Below are positions 1-10,797 of a stretch of 64,000 nucleotides of DNA, piece by piece. Origin of the DNA: Prorocentrum cordatum (lineage: Eukaryota; Sar; Dinophyceae; Prorocentrales; Prorocentraceae). Both the position numbers and the translations under genes were made by a program. The notes beneath the pieces were generated by a model, which did no database searches, had not been told where the DNA came from, and was given only the letters and a program-made list of their open reading frames with translations. Position 1 is the first letter of the stretch, and the number at the start of each line of letters is the position of its first letter. The DNA is taken from assembly GCA_963575745.1 (NCBI GenBank), contig CAUYUJ010015027.1:796393-860392 (forward strand). The letters run 5' to 3'.

Positions 1-355
1 CACTTAACCTGTTTTTGAATTTCACCGTGCCTATTGCATTTCTTTCGCCTCAAGGATGAAAGACTGATCCTTCTCAGGACTGAGCTCTCTCTGAATGGCA
101 GGCCCCTGGGGCGATTGCCTTCAGAGGGGTGCTTCCAGGAGTGAGAAGGCATGCGCTCAGGGTGTTATGAGGAGGGGCGTTGGGACGGGGGGGGTACATC
201 AGAGCTTCGTTGGTGCATCCTGGGCGTTCTCTGGTCCTGTTCCCCCTCCTCCCCCTCCGGGAAACGCGCCGCGGGCATGCGCAGGGGTTGGCGAGAATCT
301 AAAGAGGCTTCGCGTTCCGCCTCTGCCGCGTTGCTCCAGGACCACAGGGGGATGG

Positions 356-830
356 AGGCGGAGGAAGAGGAGGAGAGCGTGAGGAGGGAGTGAGGGGGAG
401 GAGGAGGGAGGGGGAGTCAGGAGGGGGAGGGGGAAGCGAGGGGCAGGAGTAGACAGGAGGAAATCAGAGCGATGAGCCAGAAGGAGGAGAAGAGAATTGG
501 GAGCAAGAAGGACGGAGAAGCGACAAGCAGGGGAAGGAGGGAGTGCGATGGATGGCGACGACAACGGCGACAAGGAGGAGGAGAAGGAAGAGGAGGAGAT
601 GGAAGAGGAGGAGGAGGAGGAGAAGGAGCAGCAGAAGGAGGAGAAGGAGCAGCAGACGGAGGAACGAGGACGAGGATCGAGGAGAGAAGAGCATTGAGTA
701 AGAAGCCAGCGATGAGGAGAATGAGGAGGGGCGAGGAGCAGGAAGAACAGGACGACGATGCTTAATTTGGAGGAGGAGATGAGGAGGAGGAGGAGGAGGA
801 GGACAAAGAGGAGGAGCAGCAGAAGGGGGA
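356..830 (+). repeat. GA-rich imperfect GAG/GGA tract
   Basis: The plus strand is almost purely purine, with GAG and GGA triplets interrupted by single-base changes (densest near 565-665 and 770-830). The frames through it give Glu/Arg/Gly runs and are not coding. Bases 1-355 hold nothing recognisable. Confidence 0.9.
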
Positions 831-1034
831 CGAGCTCCGCAGCCACCAAGAGGGACAGGCCGCTTCGAGGGTCGGCATCGTCGCCGCCGCCGTCGCCGCC
901 GTCGCCGTCGCCTTCGCTGGGGGCCGCCCGACGCCTCCGGGCGGGGACCGCCGAGCGTCGCTGGAAACCTTCTGCGGGGCTCCGCTGGGCCTTATCGAGG
1001 GCCTATGAAGGCCCCGCGTGCGCGGCGCGCGCGC

Positions 1035-1220
1035 GCCGCAACCCCCCTCCTCCGCTCCTCCTGCCCCTCCTCCCTCCTCCTCATCCGCCTCCTACCCTTC
1101 CTCCTCCCCCCTCCTCCCTCCCTCCTCCTTCTCCTCCTCCTCCTGCTCCTCCTCCTCTTCCTCCTCATCATCATTCCCCCTCCTGCTCCTCCTCCTCCTC
1201 TTCCTCCTCCTCCTCCTCCT
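1035..1220 (+). repeat. (CTC)n array upstream of spliced-leader copy
   Basis: Imperfect CTC/TCC triplets fill this stretch and stop five bases before the SL copy at 1226. It forms the 5' bracket of the LINE-1 relic; another CTC array lies past its 3' side at 9146. Confidence 0.9.
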
Positions 1221-1225
1221 CGCGG

Positions 1226-1247
1226 TCCGTAGCCATTTTGGCTCAAG
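1226..1247 (+). other. Dinoflagellate spliced-leader sequence (relic), exact
   Basis: T, then CCGTAGCCATTTTGGCTCAA, then G: a full match to the 22-nt leader that dinoflagellates trans-splice onto mRNA 5' ends. Here it is genomic, just before the LINE-1 ORF1 remnant. It is therefore best read as a leader copied back from a trans-spliced RNA. The next bases are GTGATG, so the GT of an SL RNA donor is present, but the following LINE sequence argues against an SL RNA gene. Confidence 0.93.
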
Positions 1248-1365
1248 GTGATGTCTTCCTCAGGGGAGAACGTGGATACCGCAGTCCACGGCAAGCAAGA
1301 CTTCCTGAAGTTTGGCGGGACTTCTCTCCCACGCAACCTGCGTTCGGGGTGGTGGGTAAACGGAG

Positions 1366-2580
1366 GTGTTTCCCGCTCCTGCTGTCCCAAGCGCACAGGG
1401 ACCCATGCCCAATGATGTCGCCCCTGCTTCCAAGCGTGCGAAAGGGCCACAGAAGGGACACAAAACGGCTCGTGGACAGTCAGGTGCACCCGTGGATCGT
1501 GACAGCGTGGGTGATTCTGCAAGCGGCTCCTCGATGCATTCAGATATTGGTGATTATGGTGCTGCTGCCGTTGAAGGCGATCCTTCTGCTGTTGAGGCCG
1601 AGATGCTCGACAGTGACGAGGAGTGGGCCAAAGACGACTACATCAAGCCGCGACGAGCTCGTCCGTGACCTTACCGCCGTCGTCTCCACGACTGTGTCTG
1701 ACCAGGCCAAGGACTTTGAATTTCAGATTGCTGACGACGCTGCTGCTGCTCGCGCACTGGCTCCCAAACATGGCGCGAGAAGCATCTGAACGATTTTGCA
1801 CAGACAAACTGGATGTTTTGCAGCGGAAGCTCCAGGAGCAGCTCGACAGGCACGCGATCAGGCTCCGAGCATGTGAACGCCGACTTGACGAGCATGATAC
1901 TGCATTGCAGACCCTCCGCGGACAGACTGACGAGCTTCGGGGCGCACTGGCCCTCGCCAGCACCAAGCCAAAGCCAGTTCCCGCCAGCGCTGCAGGCTTC
2001 GACAGGGAAATCGACGCGACCATCATCAGGCCCGTGGCCTCTAAGCTTGTGGAGCTCGACGCTGTCAAACAGGTTCTTGCAGATTGGATGGTCGAATGTG
2101 GCGTCGAGGCTGAGTTATTTATCTCGTCGGTCGGGCCCATCTCAAGGCAGTTCGCCATCCAGTTCAATGGCGCCGCGGGCCCAGCTGCCCGCCGCGTCGC
2201 TCAGATCCTCGGAGCTCAGCGCATCGCCCCCGGCCAATGGCAGCGCTTCGAAGTCAGAGCTACCGACAATCAACAGGCCAACCTTCACCTGGGCGCGGAC
2301 GAGAACCCGGGGCAGGTCAAGTTCGAGGTTCAAGGCCGCAAGCTCCGCGAGGCCTCCCGCGAGATCGCCAGCGACAAGAGGTGGTTCTTTGACGGGCGAC
2401 CGCGGGTGCATCATGGCAGGATGGGATCCAGCGCTCCGTCGTTCGCCCAACCCTGGCAACATCGGCTTCGAAGATCGCGCGGGCCGACGACATCGTCCAA
2501 AGGCTTGGCCTTCCCAACGAACGTCTGGTCGCTGCTGCCAAGTCGATCAGCGTGCCTCCTGAGGCAGCCGGGTGGAGCCT
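1366..2580 (+). pseudogene. LINE-1 ORF1 protein remnant (coiled coil plus RRM-like)
   Basis: Probably an RNA-binding ORF1 protein that would package element RNA. The reading starts at 1366 (or at the second Met near 1408) with an acidic segment ending SDEEWAKDDY. It must change frame near 1665 and again near 1775. A heptad-like coiled coil rich in Leu, Arg and Glu follows at about 1795-1960. Next comes a segment with ELFISSVGPISRQFAIQFNG (about 2110-2170) that resembles the first strand of an RRM, as in L1-type ORF1 proteins. Another frame change near 2400 is needed to keep the coding character (ARADDIVQRLGLPNERLVAA). It is clearly inactive. The assignment rests on architecture and position rather than on a family signature. 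Confidence 0.55.
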
Positions 2581-3300
2581 TTAACGGGTTCGCGAATGTT
2601 GTGCATGGACGCCCGCCCGGCACGCCAACCTTCTCTTTCGCATCGTGGAATACCAGGGCCCTACTGCAGTGCCATGGTGCACGCGCGAAGCCGAAGCTAG
2701 CCTACCTCAGGCGCCTGGACTTCACCCGCGGTGCCGTTGCTCTCCAGGAGGCGCACCAGGACGAGAAGCAGTTGGCTGATTTTCTCTCCAAGGCGGCCCC
2801 TGCCGCGCGTCTCTTCGCCAGCTACTGCGACGGGTCTGCAGTTAAACTTGGACTTGATACGATGATTCCTGCGGGTTGCCACGCTGGGGTTTCTCATCGG
2901 TCTCTAGTTCATGGTCGAGTGCTACGAATAGTGTTGCAACTAGAGGGCCCCCGCATCTCCCACTGCAATGTACACAACCATAACCTCACCATCGCGCAGC
3001 TTATCTGGGTTCCGAAAGTTTTTGGCAGCTGGCAAACAGATGGCGATGGCAGATCCGCTGCGCAACGCGGCGGTAGTCCACGGCGACATGAACTACGCCC
3101 CGAAGCCCTCTTCTTCACCTGCCCCATCGTCCTCTTGCTGAGGGTGCAGGCCAGCATGCGCGCGCGGCCCGATGGGCTCACGCTCTACGACTTCTCACGG
3201 AGATCTCCTCGGGCGAGCCCACGCACTGCGACGGGAACTCCCGCTCGGTATCTACACTGGACAGAATGCGGATCAGCTGGCCCGGTTGGGCGTTGACACG
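2580..3300 (+). pseudogene. LINE-1 APE-type endonuclease remnant
   Basis: In intact elements this domain nicks target DNA to prime reverse transcription. The N-terminal motif FASWNTRALL lies near 2635-2665 and the metal-binding Glu motif LQEAHQDE near 2740-2765, both in the third frame. The GDxN active-site motif appears as GDMN at 3082-3093 but in the first frame, so at least one indel separates them. The terminal SDH-like motif was not found with confidence. Decayed beyond function. Confidence 0.6.
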
Positions 3301-3636
3301 ACTTACCGCGGAGCCTGCGGCCAATCGATGTTCTGGAGAATTTGCAGATCGATTTGCCGGCGACCACGCTGCACGCCTCGCGCGGCTTACCCAGAGAGTT
3401 ACAATGCCTCGTCGGTCACATCACATACCGCGACATTTATTTGAAGCTGAAGCTCAGCAGTTCAAGGTGGTTCACCAACAGCTGAACTACGCCGACACGA
3501 GTCCCCCGAGGCAGATCGAGCTACACAAATGGGAGATAAGATTGGTGGCTGCTGATTGTCGTGATCGTCAATTTCAACAGGCTCCTGAATCGAACGCCAC
3601 GCTTCTGCTTCTCGCTCGGCAAATGTCACGAGCTGC

Positions 3637-5285
3637 GTGGAGGAACGATACGAAACTCGAAAGCTGTTCTGCAATCATGCCACGGCTCGGGACTTCTTAG
3701 AGATCTGTGACAACAGGATTACGCTTCGCCATGCTGCTTCATGCCAGCACTGGCGTGACAGCATTCAACGTTGCCATACCGATGGGCTTCGAGCGCGCCT
3801 TGAAGACAGTCTCGCGCGCCCGCGGGCCCCTCGCGCCCTCCAGCACCAACTTGCTGCGGTCGAACGCCGCTCTGCTATCTGGTCACCGCTCAACCGTCGG
3901 CTAGCGCTGCGAGCGGTCAAGCATCCCACTGATCCAACTAGTGTCTCCAGCGACTCGCCCATCATGACTGAGAGGCTGATTGACCACTGGGCACCGATCT
4001 TTCGCGCCATGCCGATCGACGCTCTGCTCGCGCAGTCTTGCATCGAGCAGCGCACCCCCATCCTGGACCCCGCTAAGGTTGCGCCCCCGTCTCCTGCATT
4101 GCTACGAAGAGTTGCTCAGAAGATGCACTACTCAGAGCCAGGCGTGGACTCCATCTCGCATTCTGCATGAGCAGCCACCTCCACGGGCAGCATCGATGTG
4201 CTTTCTGACGCGATGATGTGGATCATGAGCGGTCAGTCGCTGTTCGAAAGCTCAAGCGACGCGCTGCCGGCCTGGCTCCCGACGGGCGAGGAGGCGGAGG
4301 ACTCTTTGGCAGCAGGTTGCGCTTGCGCTCCCAGTGCAGTTCGCGCACTAGGGCTGCGCAGCGCGGAAATTAAGCTCGTCGCTGCCACCGTTCACATTCA
4401 GTTCTGCAAATTGCTGATGGACTGGGCGCCTCGCTCCCAGCGCGGCTTCATTCCCTAACGCAACCTTGGTGTGAGCGTTCTGGAGCTCAACGTGGTCTCG
4501 CGCACCTACTCGAACTCGCCAGCGGCAGGGCGCGACTTGCCCGCCATCGTCGCGCTTGATGTTGGCGCGGCCTTCCCGAGCCTTGCCCAGGTGTTCATGA
4601 TGATGGTCTTTAAGCAGATGCAGACCCCCTTCGCCTCCATGGCCATACTGGAGCAGCTCTACCACATCTTAGACGCCATGGCCATGACCAACGGTACGCC
4701 TACTTTCGCATGGAGGATCTCCTCGAGCATCACCCAGGGGTGCCCCCTCAGCGGATATAGTTGTGCTGCTGCCACGGGCTGCTTCTTATTTGATCTATAA
4801 GTTCAGCTCGAAGGTGCGCGACTGGGCCTGGCCCGCGCGCGCGCCGACGACACCGGCTGCGTCGCCAACCAGCTTCAAGCCCTGAGGGCGGTTGCCGATG
4901 TGATGCAAACTGCGGAAGCCGCAGCCACGCTCTCGTCAAAGCTGACAAGATGCATGCTGGTCCCGTTGCACGCGCAGTTCTCGTCTGAGGTGGCGGCTAC
5001 AGTTCGACAGGTGCTGGCGGCCACGGTATTGTTCATCGCGCAGATCGTGAGCACGCTGGTCTACCTCGGCCTTTCCTTGGGACCTGTTGCGGATGCCAAT
5101 TCCTGCTGGCAGGCGCCGCCGCTCAAGGTAAAGTTTCGCTCTCGGCTGGTCGGCAGCAGTGCCTCGGCTGTTCCCAGGTCCGCGACCAACTACACCACCA
5201 GGATCACACCAGTGCTCTCAGATGTCGCCCAGTTCAGGATGATACCACAGTGGCTGCTCAGGGAAGAGTTGATTGCACTATCGAG
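3637..5285 (+). pseudogene. LINE-1 reverse transcriptase remnant
   Basis: One reading frame carries the linker and the RT core but is broken by stops at 4168-4170, 4456-4458 and 4798-4800. Recognisable RT blocks are PGVDSI (near 4140), a segment ending WAPRSQRGFIP just before the second stop, motif A as ALDVGAAF (about 4552), motif B as TQGCPLSG (about 4732) and motif C reduced to ADD at 4843-4851, where an aromatic residue usually precedes the Asp pair. The stop at 4456 falls where elements of this type normally have a Gln, consistent with a CAA-to-TAA change. Near 5285 the coding frame shifts again. Confidence 0.75.
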
Positions 5286-6540
5286 ACGGTTCGGGTCCCG
5301 TTGGGGGTCTTTAACATCGCAGCATGGCTTCAGCTTCGTGGCGCTGGTGGGCCACCTATCCCGTCTTGGCTCGCTCTGAGCATGGGGACACTTACTCGTG
5401 CGGCGAATGCGACTCTTCCTGGGTTCCAGCGTCTGCATCAGTGGCTCTATCGGCAGCATGACCGACAGGGCGATCTGAGGGCACTCTCTCAAACATCGTC
5501 GGCACGACCATACCCACAGTTCTGGAAGCCAGAAGATTTCGTCGAAGCCCTGGCTAGGGCTCAGAGTGGCAGCTATTCGGGGAACTTCCCCGGCTACACC
5601 ACGTCAACGTGGACAGCGGCGCACGCGGCTGCTGACGAGTGGTTTTCGCGCTCCGCGCGCCCCTCTGGCCTCAATCGCTTTGTCACCGACGCATTGGGAC
5701 TGCTTCGCCACCCGATTCATCAAGGCTTTCCTTGGGATGCTAAGCGGCGGTCTTTCTTGCGTCCCCATTACATCGGTGGGCTCACATTCTTCGACACCTT
5801 CGGAAGTGCTCTTTGCCGTGGGCTTTCGCCTACATCAAAACAGTCGCCAACGGATGGGCTTCTCGAGATCGTATTCTGCAACCCCAATGGTCGCCTAGCA
5901 TGCCGCATTGGGTGCAAGCACTGCCCTGACGCGCTCAAGGACTACCTCAGCTGCGTTCTATTTCGGAAGCAAGTGGAAGGGGAACTTGGCCACGCGCGCC
6001 CAGCTACTGCACTTGGGCGCCTCGGGCTGCTAGGAAGTGTAGTTGAGCTCGATCGCATCGTGTGTGACGCCGTGGTCATGTACTACACCTATGTTGGCGC
6101 GGCCCATGGCTCAGCGGCACGCATTTGGCCACCAGAGACTGTGCGCTCGCATGTAGAGGCCGCCATACGCACTGCTCAACTTGGGGTGACTGCCCCGTCA
6201 TTGGCTCCTGTTGCGTCTGCTTGTCGGGCGCGTCGCTCACGGGGGCCCTCTGCCCCGTCGCGCTCGGCGTCTGCCTCGTCGTCCATCTCGTCTTCCAGCT
6301 CACCGCCCTCTTCCCCTCCAAGCTCGCCCAGCACGTCACCTTCGTTTTCCCATGTCAGGATTGTGGAGGCGGCCTTCGATTTGATCGGCCCTCTTCCCTC
6401 TGATGATCGCGCCGAGGAGGAGGAGTGGAGGATCTTGGGTTGCGGTTGTGTGGCAGGTGAATGCCCCCAGCTATATGAGAGACCGAAGCACGCGCCTGCT
6501 CCGCCAGGGCCCATTGAGGCCCAAGTGCAGCCTCCCCCGA
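5286..6540 (+). pseudogene. LINE-1 ORF2 C-terminal remnant with Cys-rich motif
   Basis: After the frame change the sequence continues as the post-RT region (RVPLGVFNIAAW and onward). It contains a CxxC...C cluster, CKHCPDALKDYLSC, at about 5912-5955, in the position of the C-terminal zinc-binding segment of LINE ORF2 proteins. A Ser/Pro-rich low-complexity stretch follows (about 6230-6350). No RNase H motifs are visible, unlike LINE-2. Confidence 0.5.
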
Positions 6541-6541
6541 T

Positions 6542-7645
6542 ATGGCGGCCCCGTTCGCTGCCATGCCTGGGAGCGGCCTTATCCATGATCTTCCCTGCTT
6601 GCACGCGATTGAAGCCTGTGGCGACCTGCCCCGCCGACCGTCTGCGCAGAATGCTGCCGAGGTCAGCGGCGACCTGCTCCGCCTACCACATCGTTTGCAT
6701 GCGGCTGAGGTCACTGGCGAACTGCTCCGCATACTGACTGCTCTGGATGCGGCTGAGGTCTGCGGCGACCTGCTCCGCCTGCGGTTTTCTTTGAATGTGG
6801 CTGAGGTTTGCGGCGACCTGCCCCGCCTACCGTCTACCCAGAACGTGGCTAAGGCCTATGGCGGCCTGCCCCATCTTCCCGCGGTTCCTGCCGCTGGTGA
6901 TTCAAGTGGCGCACAATTTCACGGTCCTGTCCGCCCGATGGCTGCCTCGGCGCTCGCATTCACTCCACGCGCTGGGGCGACTGGAAGCAAGGAACGCCTT
7001 CGCCGAGGGGAGGCTGATCACGCTCACTGTTTCTGAGACTCCTCGGCGCTTGCTCGCCCACGGCTGCATGCGCCCGGTGATGGTGTAACCCCTGAGCGAC
7101 GTGTTCACCGCATGCGGCGAGAGATGATCAACCGGGCTACGGCGCGGGCTAGCAGTTGGCCACCTTCTCTGCACTACCAAAGCGAGGCGGACAACTTCGC
7201 CACCTGGCTCGACTGGTGCGCCGACTACGTATATGGGTCGTTGTTATACTCCCCCTTCGTTGCCCACATCACCCGCATCATCGAACGCAGGGGAGGCCCT
7301 CAAGAGCGCCATCGTCGGCGCGAGGCGGAGGATATCTGCATGACGGCCCACTACGGCAGCGCTATCACTCGTGAGCGTCTACGTCGAAAGCTGCCTGGCG
7401 CACTGCTCAATCCGACGGACGAGATCGTGAAGCTTCTGGTGAAGCTCTCCAAGCAGCACTACGACATGCTCACCTGGCGCCCTGACCTGTCACGCATGCC
7501 GGTCGACTCGCGCGCCCGCTTCTTGACGCGGGCAGGAAATTGTGACCCTGGGAGGCATGGCAGAGACATGAGAAACGACCTCCGCGCCGAACGCTCAGAT
7601 CGCCAACCTGATCGCCACGCGAGGCTTCGCCGTCGACGACATTGA
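6542..7645 (+). pseudogene. Unrecognised coding-like tract containing the 16-residue repeat
   Basis: One frame is open from 6542 to 7645 except for a TGA at 7034-7036. It begins with the six 16-residue repeats and continues into a less repetitive segment (about 7112-7600) with mixed composition, including WLDWCADYVYGSLLYS and DEIVKLLVKLSKQHYDML. I do not recognise a family. It lies directly behind the LINE-1 ORF2 remnant in a different frame. It may be a further part of that element or an unrelated host fragment. The start at 6542 is only the first available Met. Confidence 0.35.
6611..6898 (+). repeat. 48-bp in-frame tandem repeat, six units
   Basis: Unit starts fall at 6611, 6659, 6707, 6755, 6803 and 6851, exactly 48 bp apart. 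Each encodes 16 residues of the pattern EVCGDLxRLxxxxNAA. The units differ in bases but keep length and frame, with no stop inside the array, as expected if the repeat grew while coding. The last unit is the most diverged. Confidence 0.9.
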
Positions 7646-8310
7646 ACTTGAAACGATGGAGCAGCTGCTAAAGACATGGAATCGTCCGAGGATCACTGCC
7701 CGCCCAACGAGACTGAGGCACACCAGCAACCTGTTACGGAAGCGGATGATCACCCGTCCCTTGCCGATGCTCACTTGGTGCTCATGGGAGAAATTCAAGC
7801 CGATCATGTCCAAGGGTTGCCGCCGCCTGCCGCTTACGAGAGCGACATGATGTCGGATGACGAGCGCCTTGCCTTCATGGCCTGTTTCGAGCTCGCCTGG
7901 GCCATCACCGCCCGGTGCTGACTCCGACGTTTTCACATGGATGAGCCCCGCCGCAGCATCATGTGCGACGCTGCTGCCTGCTGCCACCCCAGTGGGCACG
8001 TCCCCGCCACGAGAATGCCGCCCTGGACTGAACGACCACAGTGGCGAGGGAGAGGACAGCGATCTTGATGATGAGTGGTCTGATGTCGAAGGCTCGGCGA
8101 CAACCCCCGACGTGCCCGCGCCATCATTCCATTCTACACTCGCGCCTGCATCGCAGCCGACTTCGCCTCCAGTGGATGATCACGCAGAGGCTGAACTTCA
8201 TCGCAATTGTGTTCGCGACCCTTCCGATCGGCGGCCTGCCGGACATGAACTCCACGCTGCACACGCTGATGGACAAGGGCACGTGCTGGGCCCCATGAAT
8301 TTCTGACGCT
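7646..8310 (+). pseudogene. Unrecognised coding-like tract with frame changes
   Basis: Peptides of normal composition continue behind the previous tract but change frame: 7676-7921 (with ESDMMSDDERLAFMACFELA) and then 7857-8306 (acidic, with GEGEDSDLDDEWSDVEG). The switch lies near 7910. No family is recognised. Bases 8311-8685 show nothing clear. Confidence 0.3.
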
Positions 8311-8685
8311 GGGCCTTGGAGCAAGCACACGGCCGTGGGCACTACGACTGGGCAGCTGCCGTCAACTTCTCGCGCGACAGCTCGCGTTTGAGGTTATTGC
8401 GCAAGGCGTTGATCCGCGCCCGATTTCGCAAGCTAAAGCGTGGGCAACCTCCGTGGCAGCGAACCTATGACGATGGAACTAACAGGGGGCCCTGCCGATC
8501 CAGATGTGATTTCTGAACAGCAGATCGAGTCCGCTCTGCGCACGCTGGACATCCTGTGCCCTGTGATCTGCGGACAAAAAGGAACTGATCCAGTGGATGC
8601 TAAACAATCCTGCAAGCCTCCTGGGCGCTGACGATGAGCTACCATATGCTGCTGAGCTAGAGCTAGTCCCTGCCCCCCGGTGTTC

Positions 8686-9113
8686 ATGAACATATTGTTG
8701 ACGAGCCTGTCTTTCTCGAGTTCCTCGCGGCCGAGGACGCGATGCTGTGCGACGCGGAGGACGCGGGCGACCCTTCCATCAGCGCCCAGCTGATCGCTGC
8801 CGCCTCGCCTCCTGATGGCGCTCATCTTCATCCTGCCGAAGCCCATGTAGGCACCTCCGCGGTCGTCGAGGGCGCCTTCCCTGACCGCGCGCCCATCGGC
8901 CCCGCGGCGCTGGCGGCGTTCGGCGGCGCCGACGGTGCCCCCACTTCCTTCGTCGCCCACGGCGCGCTCTTCCCCGACTGCGACCCAGCGGGCATTCTCG
9001 TCGGCGAGTTCGACGCGCGCATGCTGGCCATCGACGGCGTCGCCTTCGCGGACGCCGACCTCCCCGCTCCGAGCGGCCCCGCGAGCCGCGCGGTGGGCGC
9101 AAGCGGGCCCTGA
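8686..9113 (+). CDS. Unrecognised coding-like segment before the CTC array
   Basis: A frame open to the TGA ending at 9113 reads EHIVDEPVFLEFLAAEDAML and then an Ala/Asp/Pro-rich sequence. The acidic, alanine-rich composition and the G/C-rich third positions could be coding, but no motif is recognised. A Met is available at 8742. It may be the 3' remainder of the LINE-1-linked tract. Confidence 0.3.
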
Positions 9114-9145
9114 GGAGTTTGGATTATTCGCCTCAGGAGCGCTCG

Positions 9146-9206
9146 CTCCTCCTCCTCCTCCTCCTCCTCCTCCTCCTCCTCCTCCTCCTCCTCCTCCCCC
9201 TCCTCC
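9146..9206 (+). repeat. (CTC)n array, about 20 units
   Basis: Nearly pure CTC triplets. It is the same strand orientation as the array at 1035-1220, so the LINE-1 tract is bracketed by matching triplet arrays. Bases 9207-9967 hold GC-rich DNA with no supported feature. Confidence 0.95.
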
Positions 9207-9967
9207 TGGTTCCTGTCTCCTGATAGCATGGCTGCCGCTTCTCCCAGGAATGGCTGTCTGGCCAGCCCTGGGGGAGCATGATGCAACTGTAGAAGGACAG
9301 GTTTCCAGAAGACAGACTGGGAGGAGGAGGGAGGAAGGAGAGGGCATCACATCGTCATATCATCAAATCGCAGCGAAAAGGTGGGAGAGGTAGCTGGTGA
9401 GACGCTCGCGACGGCAGCAGATTGAAAGGGTTGAGAGGCCCGCGGGCCTTGTCAGGGCCTCCCCTCGTTCGGGTCTACCGGCCCCGTTTGGCCAGCGCCC
9501 TAGAGGGTGCCCAGGGCCCCCCTTTTTTGCGGTGCCCCGTTCTTCCAGGCTGCGTGCTGGGGAGCGTGGATGATGGATGCGTTCTATGCGTGTTCACCCC
9601 TCTCGCGTAAGTACGGTGGGCGGACGCTCCTGCGGCAGATGCTGCGCAAACAATGCTGAGCAAAAAATGGCTGCCTGAGCTGGCGTCGTCGGCCAAGCCA
9701 AGGCCGTCGAGGCCGGCGACTGCCCGCGGCGGGGAGGGAGAAAGAAGTAGTTGGGAAAGCCTGCGCGGAAAGCTGGCACGAGGGCGTAAAATAATAGGAA
9801 GCAAGAGGAGGTAAGACGCAGCACGGCGAGAGGTTGGGCGACGCGGCCGTTCGCGGCTGAGGAGGTAAAGGTGCGACTGCTGCTCGCAGTATGGCGCGGG
9901 CAGCGGCGGCGGTCCCTAGCCGCGCTCGTCGAGTCGGACGGCCCAAGGGCTTCTCCTTCTGCTCAAA

Positions 9968-10292
9968 GGAATCCCCTAGTGGCGCCCCCGAGGTTAAAGG
10001 CGGGATCCTGCGCCTACAGGCAGGTATAGGGCTCCCAGCACTTTGACCTCGGGGCCGCCCTGGGGGGTTTCACCGAACGCGAGGGAGGTTTGGGTCATCC
10101 TGGCGGCGGCGGGCGCCACTCGCCGCAAGCGGTGGGCCAGCCGCGCTCGCCAAATGGGAGGGCAGAAGAGCTTCTCCCACTGCGCATCGGAAATCCCCCG
10201 AAGTGTCCCCCATCCCCGCGACTGGCACCCTCACCTGCAAGCAGGAGTAGGGCACCCAGACTACGGAGGTGAGGGCCACTTGGGGGATTTCC
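9968..10292 (+). repeat. Two 104-bp imperfect hairpin repeats
   Basis: Copy 1 (9968-10071) and copy 2 (10189-10292) are diverged relatives 221 bp apart. Each begins GGAAtCCCC and ends with the inverse GGGG(G)aTTTCC; copy 2 has GGAAATCCCCCGAAGTG facing CACTTGGGGGATTTCC. The loop carries CTGCAAGCAGGAGTAGGG or a variant. Could be a small non-autonomous inverted-repeat element. Bases 10293-10591 hold no other feature. Confidence 0.7.
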
Positions 10293-10591
10293 ACCGTGCT
10301 CGTGGGAGGCATCTGCCTTCCGCGGCGGTGGCCAGGTGACAGTTGGCGCGACGTGCCCCCCCATCCAACATCTTCCGACACATCAGCCCGCTATCTGGTA
10401 GCGCAGGCAACGCGCGGTTGCAACTGCGTGGTTGAGGTGGAAGTAAAGGTTTTGTTTATAAGAGTGATTGGCACAGCGAGGCAATGCGATGGGCCCCTGC
10501 TGGGCGCGAGGCACGGTGCGCGCGACGCTGCTCCTGCGGTGTGCCGTAAGGTGGCTTGGCTGCCTGCTGACTGCGTTGCGCTGTTGGTTGC

Positions 10592-10698
10592 GCCTCCTCC
10601 CCCTCCTCCTCCTCCTCCTCCTCCTCCTCCTCCTCCTCCTCCTCCTCCTCCTCCTCCTCCTCCTCCTCCTCCTCCTCCTCCTCCTCCTCCTCCTCTCC
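10592..10698 (+). repeat. (CTC)n array abutting SL-like site
   Basis: About 35 nearly pure CTC triplets run directly into the SL-like sequence at 10699. Confidence 0.95.
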
Positions 10699-10720
10699 TC
10701 CGTTGCCATGTTGGCCCAAG
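10699..10720 (+). other. Decayed spliced-leader copy (19 of 22 bases)
   Basis: Reads TCCGTTGCCATGTTGGCCCA then AG. It differs from the dinoflagellate leader at positions 6, 12 and 18. It sits immediately after a CTC array and 77 bp before an ORF, the same context as the exact copy at 1226. The last two mismatches are T-to-G and T-to-C. Confidence 0.75.
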
Positions 10721-10797
10721 CCGCATGCTAGGTCAGGGCCTCAAACGCGCCCTACTCTCTGCCGCATGTCTTTGGCTGCTGGCGCCGCTCTTGTGGT

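Larger units (their letters stand above)
1226..9145 (+). mobile_element. LINE-1: degraded non-LTR retrotransposon with 5' SL copy
   Basis: In order: SL copy, short leader, ORF1-like protein with coiled coil and RRM-like segment, APE-type endonuclease, reverse transcriptase, and a C-terminal Cys-rich segment. All are split by frameshifts and stops. The protein order is that of a LINE. Homology is clear to about 6540. The tract from there to the CTC array at 9146 is coding-like but unidentified, so the 3' limit is uncertain. No poly(A) tail or target duplication could be made out. Confidence 0.7.
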
